Below the pieces are notes generated by a model. The model was not told where the DNA came from, ran no database searches, and saw nothing but the letters and a program-made list of their open reading frames with translations. A stretch of 64,000 nt of DNA from Mucilaginibacter dorajii (GTDB taxonomy: Bacteria > Bacteroidota > Bacteroidia > Sphingobacteriales > Sphingobacteriaceae), in contig NZ_JANTYS010000010.1 of NCBI RefSeq assembly GCF_024808255.1, positions 166,206 through 230,205 on the forward strand. Direction: 5' to 3'. Shown one piece after another: positions 18,247-27,525 of the stretch; the first letter of the stretch is position 1; every line of letters starts with the position of its first letter. Made by a program: the position numbers and the translations under genes.

Positions 18247-18762
18247 TCAGTCTTTACGTTTATAAATAGGCACTGTTGAACATGGTTCGCCAAACATCAG
18301 GCTTTTTACTATTGGGGTAAGTTTTTTAGTAAGTTCCACATAGGCCGAAACCGGTACAGCTATATCGCCGCAACCTTTCAACACTATCCGCTGACCAGCA
18401 TATTGTTCAAAATCGGCTTTGGCAATTTCTTTTTCAAACAACACCGTTTCTAAAACGCCGGCATCGCCAAACACAATTTCGCGGGCGTAGGGGGCCATAC
18501 GGTTGGCCAGTAACATGTAAGCCCAGGTGGGCACAATGGCATCGGCCGTGCAGGTTATTCCCACGTTTTTGCCCTGGTATTGGGTAAAATCGTGTTCTTT
18601 AATAAAGTCGCGCAAATCTTTTTCGCGTAGCATCAGCCCATGAAACAGGTTATCCTTAATATCATAAATAACACGCTCGCCTTCGGGATAAAATGCGGCC
18701 GGATCTAAAGTGACCAAACCACTTTGCGCCACCTTATTTATTATATTTTCCTGTATATCCAT
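18247..18762 (-). CDS. DUF2480 family protein
   Basis: A 171-residue cytosolic protein, no signal peptide or membrane helix. The blocks SGLVTLDPAAFYPEGERVIYDIKD (split over residues 15-38), LREKDLRDFIKEHDF and TADAIVPTWAYMLLANRMAP are characteristic of DUF2480, a conserved Bacteroidota family of unknown function. It is followed by a structured element at its stop codon, then by the DUF3108/DUF3109 pair 210 nt downstream on the same strand. Confidence 0.85.
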   Translation of the reverse strand: MDIQENIINKVAQSGLVTLDPAAFYPEGERVIYDIKDNLFHGLMLREKDLRDFIKEHDFTQYQGKNVGITCTADAIVPTWAYMLLANRMAPYAREIVFGDAGVLETVLFEKEIAKADFEQYAGQRIVLKGCGDIAVPVSAYVELTKKLTPIVKSLMFGEPCSTVPIYKRKD

Positions 18763-18860
18763 GTTTTGTAAATGCTAAATGATCAAGCTATAAATTCTAA
18801 AGTTTAAATCCCAAGCTATAAATGTTGCGAACCCGCCATGTCACTGCTTAATGCCTACCC

Positions 18861-18972
18861 ATGACAAGTTGTAGATCCCAGACTTACGAAGTTTTAAAAA
18901 CTTCGTAAGTCTCTCGTCGCTTTGTCATTTCCACCTTCAGAGGCCACCGGATTTTACAACCCGCAACGACAT
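18861..18972 (+). repeat. Palindromic element family A, copy 3 (full, 112 bp)
   Basis: Begins ATGACAAGTTGTAGATCCCA, carries the perfect 15-bp palindrome at 18881-18911, then CTCGTCGCTTTGTCATTTCC and ends ACCCGCAACGACAT. It shows that the element carries ATGACA/TGTCAT-like ends and an internal TGTCAT. Confidence 0.8.
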
Positions 18973-18995
18973 AATTACCTTTAAAATTCAAACCC

Positions 18996-19031
18996 AAAAA
19001 AAATCCGGGAGACAGTTAACTGCTCCCGGAT
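18996..19031 (-). terminator. Rho-independent terminator of the coaX-lptC-ppiD operon
   Basis: On the minus strand a 9-bp GC-rich stem (ATCCGGGAG / CTCCCGGAT) with an 11-nt loop is followed by a run of eight T. It starts 23 nt after the ppiD-like stop codon. Confidence 0.85.
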
Positions 19032-19053
19032 GTAAAATTAGTTTATTTATGTA

Positions 19054-21189
19054 TTATAACACCTTAGCTCTGTTATCTTTTACATTGGCATTATCTTTCA
19101 AAGCTTCTAACACCTGGCCATCGGCACGTTGTACCAATGCCTGGGCAATTTGTTGCTTTTGCCTGATGTTGTTGGTAAGCGGAGCAGGGTTGGTAAAGCC
19201 ATCAACGTAGTATACAAATACGCCTTGTGAACCATTAACCGGTTTTGACAATTTATTTGGCTGTGATCCAAAAATAGAACCGATTAGTTTATACTCTGCA
19301 GACTGGCCCGGGATGATTGGGTTAGCAAACACAATATTTTGAACCGGAACTGCTTTTGTACCTGCTTTTTGAGCAACCTGGTCAATAGATGAAGCTCCGT
19401 TTAAAGCAGCCTGGAATTTCTCATCCAGTTGTTTGCCTTTTACTTCGTTAAGTACGGCCGGTTTAATTTGTTTTTTAACAGCATCTAAAGAAAGAATTCC
19501 TTTAGGTTTAATCTCGGTTAAACGAGGTACAATGTATTGGTCACCAACGGTAAATACCTTGTCGGTTATATCACCTTTATCAGCTTTGTAAGCCCATCTT
19601 ACTACGTCACGCACATTATCTAAACCTGGCAGGCTGGCAGCTGTACCGGTAACTTCTTCGGCAGTACGTGGTTTCAAACCTTCTTTTGTCGCTTCGGCAT
19701 CAAAGTTATCTTTGGTTATCGAACCTAAAAACTTCTGCGCTTTGCTGTAAGCAATAGTTTGTGTTTTGCTGCTTGGTGTTATAGGTTTATCAACAACGGC
19801 TACTTTTATTACTTTGACAGATCCTTTTTGATCTTCTACCTGGATCAGGTGAACACCAAATTGTGATGTAACAACAATCAGATCACCTTTTTTGGCTTTG
19901 AAAGACGCGTTAGTATACTCAGGAGCGATTTGGCCCTGGCCACCGCCCATTGCACCGTTTACATCAAATGCAGGGATATCACCACCTTTGGCAGCACTGC
20001 CCCTATCTGAAGAGAAAGTAGTTGCCAGATCGGCAAATGATTTACCACCTTCAATAAGTTTTTTAATTGAGTCGGCTTTAGCAATTGCTTTATCCAATCC
20101 GCCTGTTAACTGTGGATTAATCAGGATATGCCTGGTTTTAACCGAATCGAATGTGGTTTTCACATCGCTCAGTTTTGCTAATTTGTAGCTTCCATTTGAT
20201 ACATAAGGGCCATAAACAAAACCTTTTGCCGAGTTAAACATCAATGTATCTAATTTAGGCTCAAGCGTACCTTTCTTTTGGAAAGCAAGCGGCGTTTTAG
20301 TTTCAGAATTGATTTGTACAAAAAGTGAATCGTTTGTGCTTACTTTAAGGCTATCTGCCAGTTTGATTACTTCGGCCTTAACCGCTGTACTATCGTCTTT
20401 TGAAGGAGAACCATTAAAGCTTACGTACTCAAAAGTCCTGGTTTCCTGTTGGTTTTTAAATTCAGCTTTATGGGCATCGTAGTACGCGCTATAATCGGCG
20501 TCCGTTACGGTTACTTTTGAATCTGGGATAGAAGCGTAATCAAGTGTAGCATATTTAAAGTTAACCAGCTTGTTTTTGGCCTGGTAGTCGTCATTAGCTT
20601 CTAATGAGTTTACGTATAAACCATTGGTAACCATAGTTACGTACTTGGTTTTTTGTTTGGCTTCAACTACCTGTATAATAAAATCTCTCCATTGGTGCTT
20701 TTGAACGGTATCAGCTTTAGCAGATGCCAAATAGGCTAACGCCTGGTTAAGCCTGTTACGGTCAAACGCGCCGGTTTGAGGATCTCTAAACTGGCTCGCA
20801 ATCTGCGGATCGGGACTATTACCGCTAACCATAGCGTCATTTTCATCTTGCCCAACAACTAAACCTAATTTCTCAATCTCCTTTTTAAGCAACAAATCAC
20901 TTAACAACTGGTTCCAGGTAGTTTCCTGAATGTAACTGGTAATCTGGCCTGATAAAGGCTGACCACCTGACTGTTGTTTAAATTGATTTGTATTTTGATC
21001 CTGAAGTTTATTAAACTTATCCAACGGAATCTTTTCACCGTTTACTACGGCAAGTTCATTACTGTCGTCCCTAAAAAAAGAACCACCTGATCTTACAACC
21101 TCGCTTATTATAAAAGCAAGAAGCGCGAAGCCGATAAAGAATGCGAGAATTTTCCCCATTCGCTCGCGCAAGAAACCCATTATACCCAT
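19054..21189 (-). CDS. PpiD-like membrane-anchored peptidylprolyl isomerase (SurA_N/rotamase)
   Basis: A 711-residue envelope chaperone. One N-terminal membrane anchor at about residues 12-30 (ILAFFIGFALLAFIISEVV), then a SurA-like N-terminal chaperone region with EKIPLDKFNKLQDQ, and a parvulin rotamase domain around 345-455 (TRHILINPQL ... GKSFADLATTFSSD ... GDLIVVTSQFGVHLIQVED). It should assist folding of outer membrane proteins in the periplasm. Last gene of the operon with coaX, an outer membrane barrel gene and lptC, and closed by a strong terminator. PpiD architecture is clear; the orthology is less so. Confidence 0.88.
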   Translation of the reverse strand: MGIMGFLRERMGKILAFFIGFALLAFIISEVVRSGGSFFRDDSNELAVVNGEKIPLDKFNKLQDQNTNQFKQQSGGQPLSGQITSYIQETTWNQLLSDLLLKKEIEKLGLVVGQDENDAMVSGNSPDPQIASQFRDPQTGAFDRNRLNQALAYLASAKADTVQKHQWRDFIIQVVEAKQKTKYVTMVTNGLYVNSLEANDDYQAKNKLVNFKYATLDYASIPDSKVTVTDADYSAYYDAHKAEFKNQQETRTFEYVSFNGSPSKDDSTAVKAEVIKLADSLKVSTNDSLFVQINSETKTPLAFQKKGTLEPKLDTLMFNSAKGFVYGPYVSNGSYKLAKLSDVKTTFDSVKTRHILINPQLTGGLDKAIAKADSIKKLIEGGKSFADLATTFSSDRGSAAKGGDIPAFDVNGAMGGGQGQIAPEYTNASFKAKKGDLIVVTSQFGVHLIQVEDQKGSVKVIKVAVVDKPITPSSKTQTIAYSKAQKFLGSITKDNFDAEATKEGLKPRTAEEVTGTAASLPGLDNVRDVVRWAYKADKGDITDKVFTVGDQYIVPRLTEIKPKGILSLDAVKKQIKPAVLNEVKGKQLDEKFQAALNGASSIDQVAQKAGTKAVPVQNIVFANPIIPGQSAEYKLIGSIFGSQPNKLSKPVNGSQGVFVYYVDGFTNPAPLTNNIRQKQQIAQALVQRADGQVLEALKDNANVKDNRAKVL

Positions 21190-21284
21190 ATACTTCTTAT
21201 AATTTTATATTCTTTTAAAAGAGGGCGCAAGATACAATTTTTAGTAAAATTCTATAACACAAAATTTTCCTGAAAAAAACAACA

Positions 21285-21866
21285 TTATTGTGTCACTTTT
21301 TCATCAACATGAAATACGCCTGTACTGCTTTTTAGTGAGGGGTGAAGGAAATTATCATCGCTTTCAAAGGTATCACCGTTTAATACGTTGCCACCTTCCA
21401 TAACAACCTGTACCGGTTTGTTTGAATAAACCTTTTTCTTTACCTGGTCCCAAAACAACTCGTCAGATTTATAGGTTTCGCCTTTAACATTGGTGGCCAC
21501 TACATTTTTGTGAAATTCGATGAGTCTTTTGTCATCATCATGCATGATCCCTGTATCGGCAATGATGGTCCCTTTTTCAATCCCACCTTCGTAAAGTACA
21601 ACCTTTACGCCCTTTGGCATTAATTTATACGGTTTTTTGGTTTGATATTGGAGCATCAATGGGGCGGTAAGATGCAATTTAACTTTAGCCGAGTCGCTCA
21701 TGATTACATCCAGGCCGGTTGTTGGCTCCACTACTACCCCACCTTTTTCGGTAGACGCGATCTCTTTAACCTTGTTCAAATCGTTTTCGCATGATGATGC
21801 AAAAAGTGCAAGCAGGGGCAATAACACCAGGCATAAGCCTTTTATATTTATTGCCCCTTTATACAT
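21285..21866 (-). CDS. lptC: LPS export ABC transporter periplasmic protein LptC
   Basis: A 193-residue LptC-family protein of the lipopolysaccharide bridge. The N-terminus has a lipoprotein signal with lipobox ASSC (Cys26), so it is predicted to be lipid-anchored rather than held by a helix as in E. coli, a known Bacteroidota arrangement. The beta-jellyroll core shows DSAKVKLHLTAPLMLQYQTK, KLMPKGVKVVLYEGG and ETYKSDELFWDQVKKKVYS. It lies 7 nt after the outer membrane barrel gene and upstream of the ppiD-like gene. Confidence 0.88.
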   Translation of the reverse strand: MYKGAINIKGLCLVLLPLLALFASSCENDLNKVKEIASTEKGGVVVEPTTGLDVIMSDSAKVKLHLTAPLMLQYQTKKPYKLMPKGVKVVLYEGGIEKGTIIADTGIMHDDDKRLIEFHKNVVATNVKGETYKSDELFWDQVKKKVYSNKPVQVVMEGGNVLNGDTFESDDNFLHPSLKSSTGVFHVDEKVTQ

Positions 21867-21873
21867 GATATGA

Positions 21874-23193
21874 TTAATCGAATTTGTATTTGCGGAACCA
21901 CCTGTCGTTAATAACGAAGCCTAAATGCAGGTTAACGTAATTTTCTTTTACCAGGCCATTAGCCAATGTACCTCGTACGCCAACTTCGGCAGCTATGTTT
22001 ATTTTGTAAAAGCTGAGCCCATCCTGTGAAGGGCGCAAAGGCAAGCCTAAGCCAGCTGTAATGGCATATCTTTTTATACGGGTATTGTTAACCATCATAT
22101 AAGTTTCATCGTAGATACCACCAATACGGTAATCAACTGTTGCCAGGTAGTTACGCAGGGTGTTTATATTGGGGGTGTATTGCGCGCCAACATTAATGGT
22201 ACGGCTGTTTTGCAAGCCCTGGTTTACATCGCTAATACTTAAGTCAGACCATTTACCCATTGAATAATCGGCACCAACCAAAAACTTACCGTCATCCTGG
22301 AACGAGATACCGAAACGGTTAATGGCCGGCAATTGTAATTTCCCTTTAGCTCCTTGTTTACTAACTACGCTATCAACCGCTATGTTGTTGTTACCCTGAG
22401 CATCTTTAGTGTACTGGCTTACAATATAGCTGCTTGTTGAACCTATTTTTGAACCTACCGATGCAGAATAGCCCAGGATAAGGTGTTTGGTATCAGAAAA
22501 ATCAAAAGAGTATTGCGCGCCGTAGTCATAGTTTAAACCGCCAATGGCATTGCTTTGCTCAATCCGGGTATTAAAAGTGCCTACAAGGCCAGGAATTTCT
22601 GTTGTGCTGATATCTTTAAGGTTACCAAATATATAGGATACGTTACCACCCAGCAATAAATGTTTGGCTACGGTAAAACCATAACCTATATAAGCTTTTG
22701 ATAAGCCTCCGTCGCCACTGTAATTATAATTGGTAACGTTTGTATCGGCGGGTGAGTTAGTACCTAAATTATTAACCGATTTTTTATAATTATAACCACG
22801 TTCGCTATATGGTAATAAACCAAAGCTAAGTGCCGAGTGCTTTGAAACCGGGATACCAAAGGCTACATGGCTAAGCCTGAAATTTTTATCAGTTTGGCTG
22901 GCCTGCCCTGTTTGGTTAAAGGTAACAAAATTGCTGTAAACACCAACATCAATAGTGGTTATACCAATAGCCGCGTATGATGCCGGGTTAATAACGTTGA
23001 TATTGTTAAATAAGCTTATCCTGTTAGTAGCTACGCCTATACCGCCTATACCAATATTTTGGGGCATTAATTGTGGAGAGATATCACCCAAACCAAACCT
23101 GGAATACGGTGAACTTGAAGTTGCCTGTGAAAATGCTGCAAGCGAGCTAACAGCAAATAAAAGTGTTAAAAAAAACCTGGTATATTTAATCAT
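21874..23193 (-). CDS. Predicted outer membrane beta-barrel protein
   Basis: A 439-residue secreted protein with signal peptide ending near FSQ (residue 23). SSPYSRFGLGDISPQ near the start and many alternating hydrophobic strands ending in an aromatic (RKYKFD) point to an outer membrane barrel, similar to FadL/PorV-like Bacteroidota proteins. It overlaps the end of coaX by 8 bp, so translation is coupled. Because it sits with lptC and ppiD-like genes, an envelope biogenesis role is likely, but no substrate can be named. Confidence 0.75.
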   Translation of the reverse strand: MIKYTRFFLTLLFAVSSLAAFSQATSSSPYSRFGLGDISPQLMPQNIGIGGIGVATNRISLFNNINVINPASYAAIGITTIDVGVYSNFVTFNQTGQASQTDKNFRLSHVAFGIPVSKHSALSFGLLPYSERGYNYKKSVNNLGTNSPADTNVTNYNYSGDGGLSKAYIGYGFTVAKHLLLGGNVSYIFGNLKDISTTEIPGLVGTFNTRIEQSNAIGGLNYDYGAQYSFDFSDTKHLILGYSASVGSKIGSTSSYIVSQYTKDAQGNNNIAVDSVVSKQGAKGKLQLPAINRFGISFQDDGKFLVGADYSMGKWSDLSISDVNQGLQNSRTINVGAQYTPNINTLRNYLATVDYRIGGIYDETYMMVNNTRIKRYAITAGLGLPLRPSQDGLSFYKINIAAEVGVRGTLANGLVKENYVNLHLGFVINDRWFRKYKFD

Positions 23194-23929
23194 TATGCTT
23201 TTGTATAGCTGCGTTTAATCCTTTTAAAACCAAATAAGGTTCATTTTTTATATAGGGGGCAAAGATGCTATTTTTTAGCAGCCTATCAAAAAAAATACTA
23301 TTGCCCCCGCTTAGTACTATATTGAGCTGATTATTAATTGCTTTATAGCTTTCTATAAAACCCGTTAACTCATATTTTATACCGTTTTGCACGCCCGAGC
23401 GTATAGCGGTTTCTGTGTTGTTACCATATACGGCATCAAAATCAGCATCGGCGTTGATGAGCGGTAACCCGGCGGTATAATTATTTACTGCCTTATAACG
23501 CATATTTAAACCCGGTGATATACTGCCTCCAAAATAATTGGCACCGCTATCTACATAATCATACGTAATGCAGGTGCCTCCTGCTATAACCAGGCTGTTT
23601 TGCCCGGGATATAAGTGGCTGGCTCCTATCACGGCGGCTAATCTGTCGGTACCTAAAGTACCGGGTGTTAAATAATGGTTTTTGACCCCGCTGGTCATTT
23701 GGTTATTAAAATAAATGAGGGGGATCTTTATCTCTAAATCAGTTTGCCAGGCTTCGGTATGTTTTTTTACTGACGATACTATTGCCTTGGTAACCTTATA
23801 TTTATCAAACAATTCATTAAGATAATTTCCCTCAACTATCTCAAACTGATTTACCTGCACCAATTGGTCCATCTCAAAAACCGCTACCTTGGTTAAGGTA
23901 TTGCCAATATCTATAACCAGGTGTGTCAT
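23186..23929 (-). CDS. coaX: Type III pantothenate kinase
   Basis: A 247-residue ASKHA-fold kinase for the first step of coenzyme A synthesis; the type III enzyme does not use the usual feedback site. Seen: phosphate-1 loop VIDIGNTLTKVAVF, GTDRLAAVIGA, the TCITYDYVD block with catalytic-type Asp, and GGSISPGLNMRYKAV. First gene of an envelope operon; the downstream barrel gene overlaps its last codons by 8 bp. Confidence 0.95.
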   Translation of the reverse strand: MTHLVIDIGNTLTKVAVFEMDQLVQVNQFEIVEGNYLNELFDKYKVTKAIVSSVKKHTEAWQTDLEIKIPLIYFNNQMTSGVKNHYLTPGTLGTDRLAAVIGASHLYPGQNSLVIAGGTCITYDYVDSGANYFGGSISPGLNMRYKAVNNYTAGLPLINADADFDAVYGNNTETAIRSGVQNGIKYELTGFIESYKAINNQLNIVLSGGNSIFFDRLLKNSIFAPYIKNEPYLVLKGLNAAIQKHND

Positions 23930-24145
23930 TAGGTCCTAACTAAATTAGAGCCGGAAAATATAACTACACCAAATTTCATTCGATTTATTTTATTGTGTAA
24001 TAGTTGTTTAAAAAGCCCCCTAAAGCAGCATCATCTCAAACAGTATAATGAAGTCATTATTAGTTTAATGTATATTAAACCAGCTTACTAATAATTTCAC
24101 GGTACAAAACTAACATAACCCCCGAAATTTGGGCGAATGTAAAAG

Positions 24146-25132
24146 TTAAAATTTGTTAAACTGAAAGTAGACAATGCTGATTAGCAGCAATAAAAACAGG
24201 CTTTCGTAAAACCACTTTTTGGTTGCATACAAAAAGTAATAAGCAAAAAACACGGCGGCGGGCACTACACACAATACAAAATGATTGATGTGAAACGCAG
24301 CGTTCACATAAAATGAAAAGGCAGCTATCAGAAAAATAAAAAATAAAAGCTGGAATGATTTACGGATCTGCACATAGCTTTTAAAGAAGTTTTGCTGCAG
24401 TTTATAAAAACACAACACCAGGATCATGATAACCGGGATAAGCAGCAGGTAGTTGTATGAATTTATGCTGATATGATCCGGAAACTTTTTCCCTAATGGC
24501 AGCCAGATGAGGTAAAACTTATTAATCCTGTCATTAAGATAATAAAAAACGGCCAAAAAGAAAAATATAGTGCCATAACCCAAAATACCAGAAATCCACT
24601 CACGCCAATTAAAAGGCCTGAACAGGATAAGCGCTATCCATATTGCTAAAAAAAGGTAAATAAATGGAAAATAAATAAGCGACCCCAACGCTACGATCAT
24701 ACCAGCATCATATGCTATTGATTTGGCGTCCTCGCCTTTATATAGGGTCATGAACTTAAACAGCATCCATATCAGCAAAAAATTACAAATAAGCGGAGGA
24801 CTTAAAATCAAAAACGGCGAGAACAGGCCCGAAAGCGTTATATACATTAATGCCGGCAAAAACGTAGGCTTACCTAATAAGTTGTAATGATTTATCAAAT
24901 AGTTAACCAGCAACGCCTGTATAAAAATTAATACAGCGGCCAGTAATATATTAACCGCCGGCGAAAAAACATATTCATAGGCTACCGGCACCAAAAGGCG
25001 CGCAAATGGCTCAACAAAAACAAACTCAACTTTATCTGGAATATTGAACAGGTAACCAACCCGGGTAAGCAGCAGCACAAACACCAGCCACAAAATATTC
25101 AAAGGATTAAAAGACCGGAAAACCTGGATCAT
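24146..25132 (-). CDS. DUF6427 family integral membrane protein
   Basis: About 328 residues, with eight to ten hydrophobic helices over nearly the whole length and the motif FRPFNWREWISGILG in a cytoplasmic loop. This matches DUF6427, a Bacteroidota membrane family of unknown role. I start it at ATG 25132 (MIQVFRSFNPLNIL) rather than TTG 25144, because the family N-terminus begins at this point. The glycosyltransferase-like gene lies 45 nt upstream on the same strand, so a role near glycan or lipid assembly is possible. Confidence 0.75.
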   Translation of the reverse strand: MIQVFRSFNPLNILWLVFVLLLTRVGYLFNIPDKVEFVFVEPFARLLVPVAYEYVFSPAVNILLAAVLIFIQALLVNYLINHYNLLGKPTFLPALMYITLSGLFSPFLILSPPLICNFLLIWMLFKFMTLYKGEDAKSIAYDAGMIVALGSLIYFPFIYLFLAIWIALILFRPFNWREWISGILGYGTIFFFLAVFYYLNDRINKFYLIWLPLGKKFPDHISINSYNYLLLIPVIMILVLCFYKLQQNFFKSYVQIRKSFQLLFFIFLIAAFSFYVNAAFHINHFVLCVVPAAVFFAYYFLYATKKWFYESLFLLLLISIVYFQFNKF

Positions 25133-25176
25133 ATAGGGCGACAATTTGCGGTGGTAAAATTAGCACAAAAACCGCA

Positions 25177-26184
25177 TTACACTATAATGCTTTGTGGTTT
25201 TGCGTAGGTCTTTACCAAATTATCAACTATTTGCGCCGTTTCATCGGGGAAATCAACAACAATCTTTTTATCATCGTTAATCCATTTATGGAGGTGAACA
25301 CCAAACTGATCATTAATTTCGGCCACTACGGGTACACCTAATTTTGATGCCGAAAGGGCGTTACATTGTTGCTCATACTGCCCCCTCATGGGTATCATCA
25401 TTACCTTTTTCCCCAGGAACAAAGCCTCGGCCGGGCCTTCAAAGCCACCGCCGGTAAGCAGCCCGGTGCAGCTTGCCAGGCTTTTGTTAAATGCCTCATT
25501 ATTTACCGGGAAGATCTCGACATTACCTGACTGATATGGTGCCTTTTGCCGTTTAGAGAAAACCTGCCACTTTACATCTTTTGCCGCGCCCAAATGCTTT
25601 AATAATGTTTTATCATCATAAGCAGGCAGGTAAACGGTGTAATGCCCAAGGTTTGAGGTTTCCATTTGCCTGATCTCGCTGCGGATAACCGGCGTATTTA
25701 TAAAAGTATCATATCTTTCAAAATGAAAACCCACGTGATAAGCAGTTGGCGAGTAATTTTTTAAAAGCCACTGCGCAAAAGGGTCTTTTTTTGCCGGCCG
25801 TGGTGTGTTTGCAGATACAAAAGAACACTGGTGGCTTAACGATACCGCTTTTACCCGTTGCAGTTTGCAGGCCCAGGCACTTACAGGTTCAAAATCGTTA
25901 ATAATAAGGTCATATTGTTTGAGTGGCAGGCTCCAGCAATCGCGGATAAAGCGGCGCAGGTTCATGATTTTCCAGGTGGCCCAGTTATCAACGCCGCCAT
26001 TGGTGCCAAACACAAAGCTAACCCCGTGAAACCTGTACTTAAGCGGCTGCGATAATGAAACCTCAGCCTCGGTACCGCTTACCAGCAAGTCAACCTCGCC
26101 GTATTGCTGTAATAAAGGTACAATTTCCCGTGCCCGGCTAATATGCCCGTTGCCGGTTCCTTGTATAGCAAACAATATTTTCAT
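25177..26184 (-). CDS. Glycosyltransferase-like protein (MJ1255/VC2487-type, GT-B)
   Basis: About 335 residues. Starts MKILFAIQGTGNGHISRA, the glycine-rich nucleotide-sugar N-terminus of this glycosyltransferase-related family, and has a C-terminal GGGFEGPAEALFLGKKVMMIP donor-site region. The ATG at 26184 is preferred over an upstream TTG at 26208, which lies in a repeat array. It sits between a DUF6427 membrane protein and an LpxH-like enzyme, so modification of a lipid or surface glycan is plausible; the substrate is unknown. Confidence 0.75.
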   Translation of the reverse strand: MKILFAIQGTGNGHISRAREIVPLLQQYGEVDLLVSGTEAEVSLSQPLKYRFHGVSFVFGTNGGVDNWATWKIMNLRRFIRDCWSLPLKQYDLIINDFEPVSAWACKLQRVKAVSLSHQCSFVSANTPRPAKKDPFAQWLLKNYSPTAYHVGFHFERYDTFINTPVIRSEIRQMETSNLGHYTVYLPAYDDKTLLKHLGAAKDVKWQVFSKRQKAPYQSGNVEIFPVNNEAFNKSLASCTGLLTGGGFEGPAEALFLGKKVMMIPMRGQYEQQCNALSASKLGVPVVAEINDQFGVHLHKWINDDKKIVVDFPDETAQIVDNLVKTYAKPQSIIV

Positions 26185-26194
26185 GTAGTGAATA

Positions 26195-26223
26195 GAGTCA
26201 AGAACCAAGAGTCAAGAATCAAG
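26195..26223. repeat. 7-bp-period array, left arm of a 29-bp inverted pair
   Basis: Four AGTCAAG/AACCAAG/AATCAAG units. Its reverse complement is identical over 29 bp to 26379-26407. Confidence 0.85.
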
Positions 26224-26378
26224 ACCAAAAACTGGCCTAATTGTAGACTGATGGGCTTTATTTTAATTACGGCCTCAAGTTAATAAACAAATTGCTATTT
26301 GAAGATGAGCTTTTTTGAAAACAATTTTATTTTTCTTTAATACCAAAGATCTGGCACCAGTGACGCCAAGTTTCCTGC

Positions 26379-26407
26379 CTTGATTCTTGACTCTTGGTTC
26401 TTGACTC
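26379..26407. repeat. 7-bp-period array, right arm of a 29-bp inverted pair
   Basis: TCTTGAC-type heptamers, the exact inverse of 26195-26223, separated by a 155-bp AT-rich non-coding spacer. It ends 5 nt before the LpxH-like gene's stop codon. Confidence 0.85.
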
Positions 26408-26411
26408 TCTT

Positions 26412-27266
26412 TCAAGATGGCTCCTGTTTAAACCTTTCCAGCAGGCTTTTAACATCCATTTTGGCATCAAGGTCCTCGGCGTCGGTTTTGTCGTCCTCGT
26501 CGGCATCTGTATTAAAATCGTCGGGATTGTATTTGAAAATGCTCCAGTTGCCGTTTTGGTATTCAAGCGAGGTAAGGCTTTCTACCCAGTCGCCAGAGTT
26601 AAGGTAAAGTACCGAACCTGTTTTATCGGTATTTTCTATGGTGCGGATCTCGGCATGGTGAATGTGACCGCAAATTACATATTGGTAGTTTTTATCTACG
26701 GCAAGGTCGGCAGCGGTTTGTTCAAACTGGTTTATGAATTTAACAGCCTCTTTAAAACGCGCTTTAACCTTTTGCGAAAAACTCATTTTTTGACGGCCTA
26801 TAGCGGTAAGTATCCAGTTAGTCATACTGTTGATAAGGATAAGGGTATCGTAACCAACAGCACCCAGCTTAGCCAGCCATTTGGAGTGCTGCATGGTAAC
26901 GTCAAATACATCGCCGTGAAATATCCAGGCCCGTTTACCATCAATATTCAATACAACTTTATTGAGCAGCTTGAATGACCCCAAATCAAAATCGGCAAAT
27001 TTGCGCAGCATTTCATCGTGGTTACCGGTTAAATAGTATACAGGTACGCCATCGGTAACAAACTTAAGGATACGGCGTATCGCCTTCATATGCGCCTCTG
27101 GCCAATACGATTTACTGAACTGCCAGATATCGATAATATCGCCATTAAGGATAAGCGTTTTTGGCTTAATGCTTTTTAAATATTTAAGCAATTCTTTGGA
27201 GTGACACCCATAAGTACCAAGGTGCACATCAGATATTACTACGATATCTACTTCACGTTTTGCCAT
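26412..27266 (-). CDS. LpxH-like UDP-2,3-diacylglucosamine diphosphatase / metallophosphoesterase
   Basis: A 284-residue calcineurin-fold phosphoesterase with all metal motifs: SDVHLGTYG, NGDIIDIW, TGNHDE, FHGDVFD and CGHIHHAEI. The pattern and length fit the LpxH family of lipid A synthesis used in Bacteroidota, which removes UMP from UDP-2,3-diacylglucosamine. The acidic C-terminal tail (DDFNTDADEDDKTDAED) is unusual. A general phosphoesterase role cannot be excluded. Confidence 0.8.
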   Translation of the reverse strand: MAKREVDIVVISDVHLGTYGCHSKELLKYLKSIKPKTLILNGDIIDIWQFSKSYWPEAHMKAIRRILKFVTDGVPVYYLTGNHDEMLRKFADFDLGSFKLLNKVVLNIDGKRAWIFHGDVFDVTMQHSKWLAKLGAVGYDTLILINSMTNWILTAIGRQKMSFSQKVKARFKEAVKFINQFEQTAADLAVDKNYQYVICGHIHHAEIRTIENTDKTGSVLYLNSGDWVESLTSLEYQNGNWSIFKYNPDDFNTDADEDDKTDAEDLDAKMDVKSLLERFKQEPS

Positions 27267-27341
27267 TAAAGTTTGGGGGTTAAATGCTCAGCCGGCGAAA
27301 TTTGCCGGTTAATATATGTAGGTAAAATAATTAACAAACGA

Positions 27342-27452
27342 TTATTCGTCGTCGTCGTCTTCATTAACGTTTAATTCATAAGGGCTGGCGTAAAAGATGC
27401 CAACCAGCAGCAATAAAGCTATAACAACCAAATACGCGTACTCAAAATTCAT
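27342..27452 (-). CDS. 36-residue single-span membrane microprotein
   Basis: ATG at 27452 and TAA at 27342. The sequence starts MNFEYAYLV, has one hydrophobic helix (about residues 7-22, VVIALLLLVGIFY) and a tail ending in NEDDDDE. It stands alone between the LpxH-like gene and the DinB gene, 75 nt from the former. The clean helix-plus-acidic-tail composition and absence of stops favour a real gene, but there is no homology evidence. It may be a regulator or subunit of a membrane protein. Confidence 0.5.
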   Translation of the reverse strand: MNFEYAYLVVIALLLLVGIFYASPYELNVNEDDDDE

Positions 27453-27525
27453 CACAAATGATTTTTACAAATATCAGAAAATCAACATTATTATACTGTT
27501 AAGACTCTGTTAAATGTAAAAGGTT

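Noticed and set aside
26412..27266. Assigning lpxH as a firm gene symbol
   Set aside because: Metal motifs are shared with many phosphoesterases and the rest of the lipid A pathway is not in the window.
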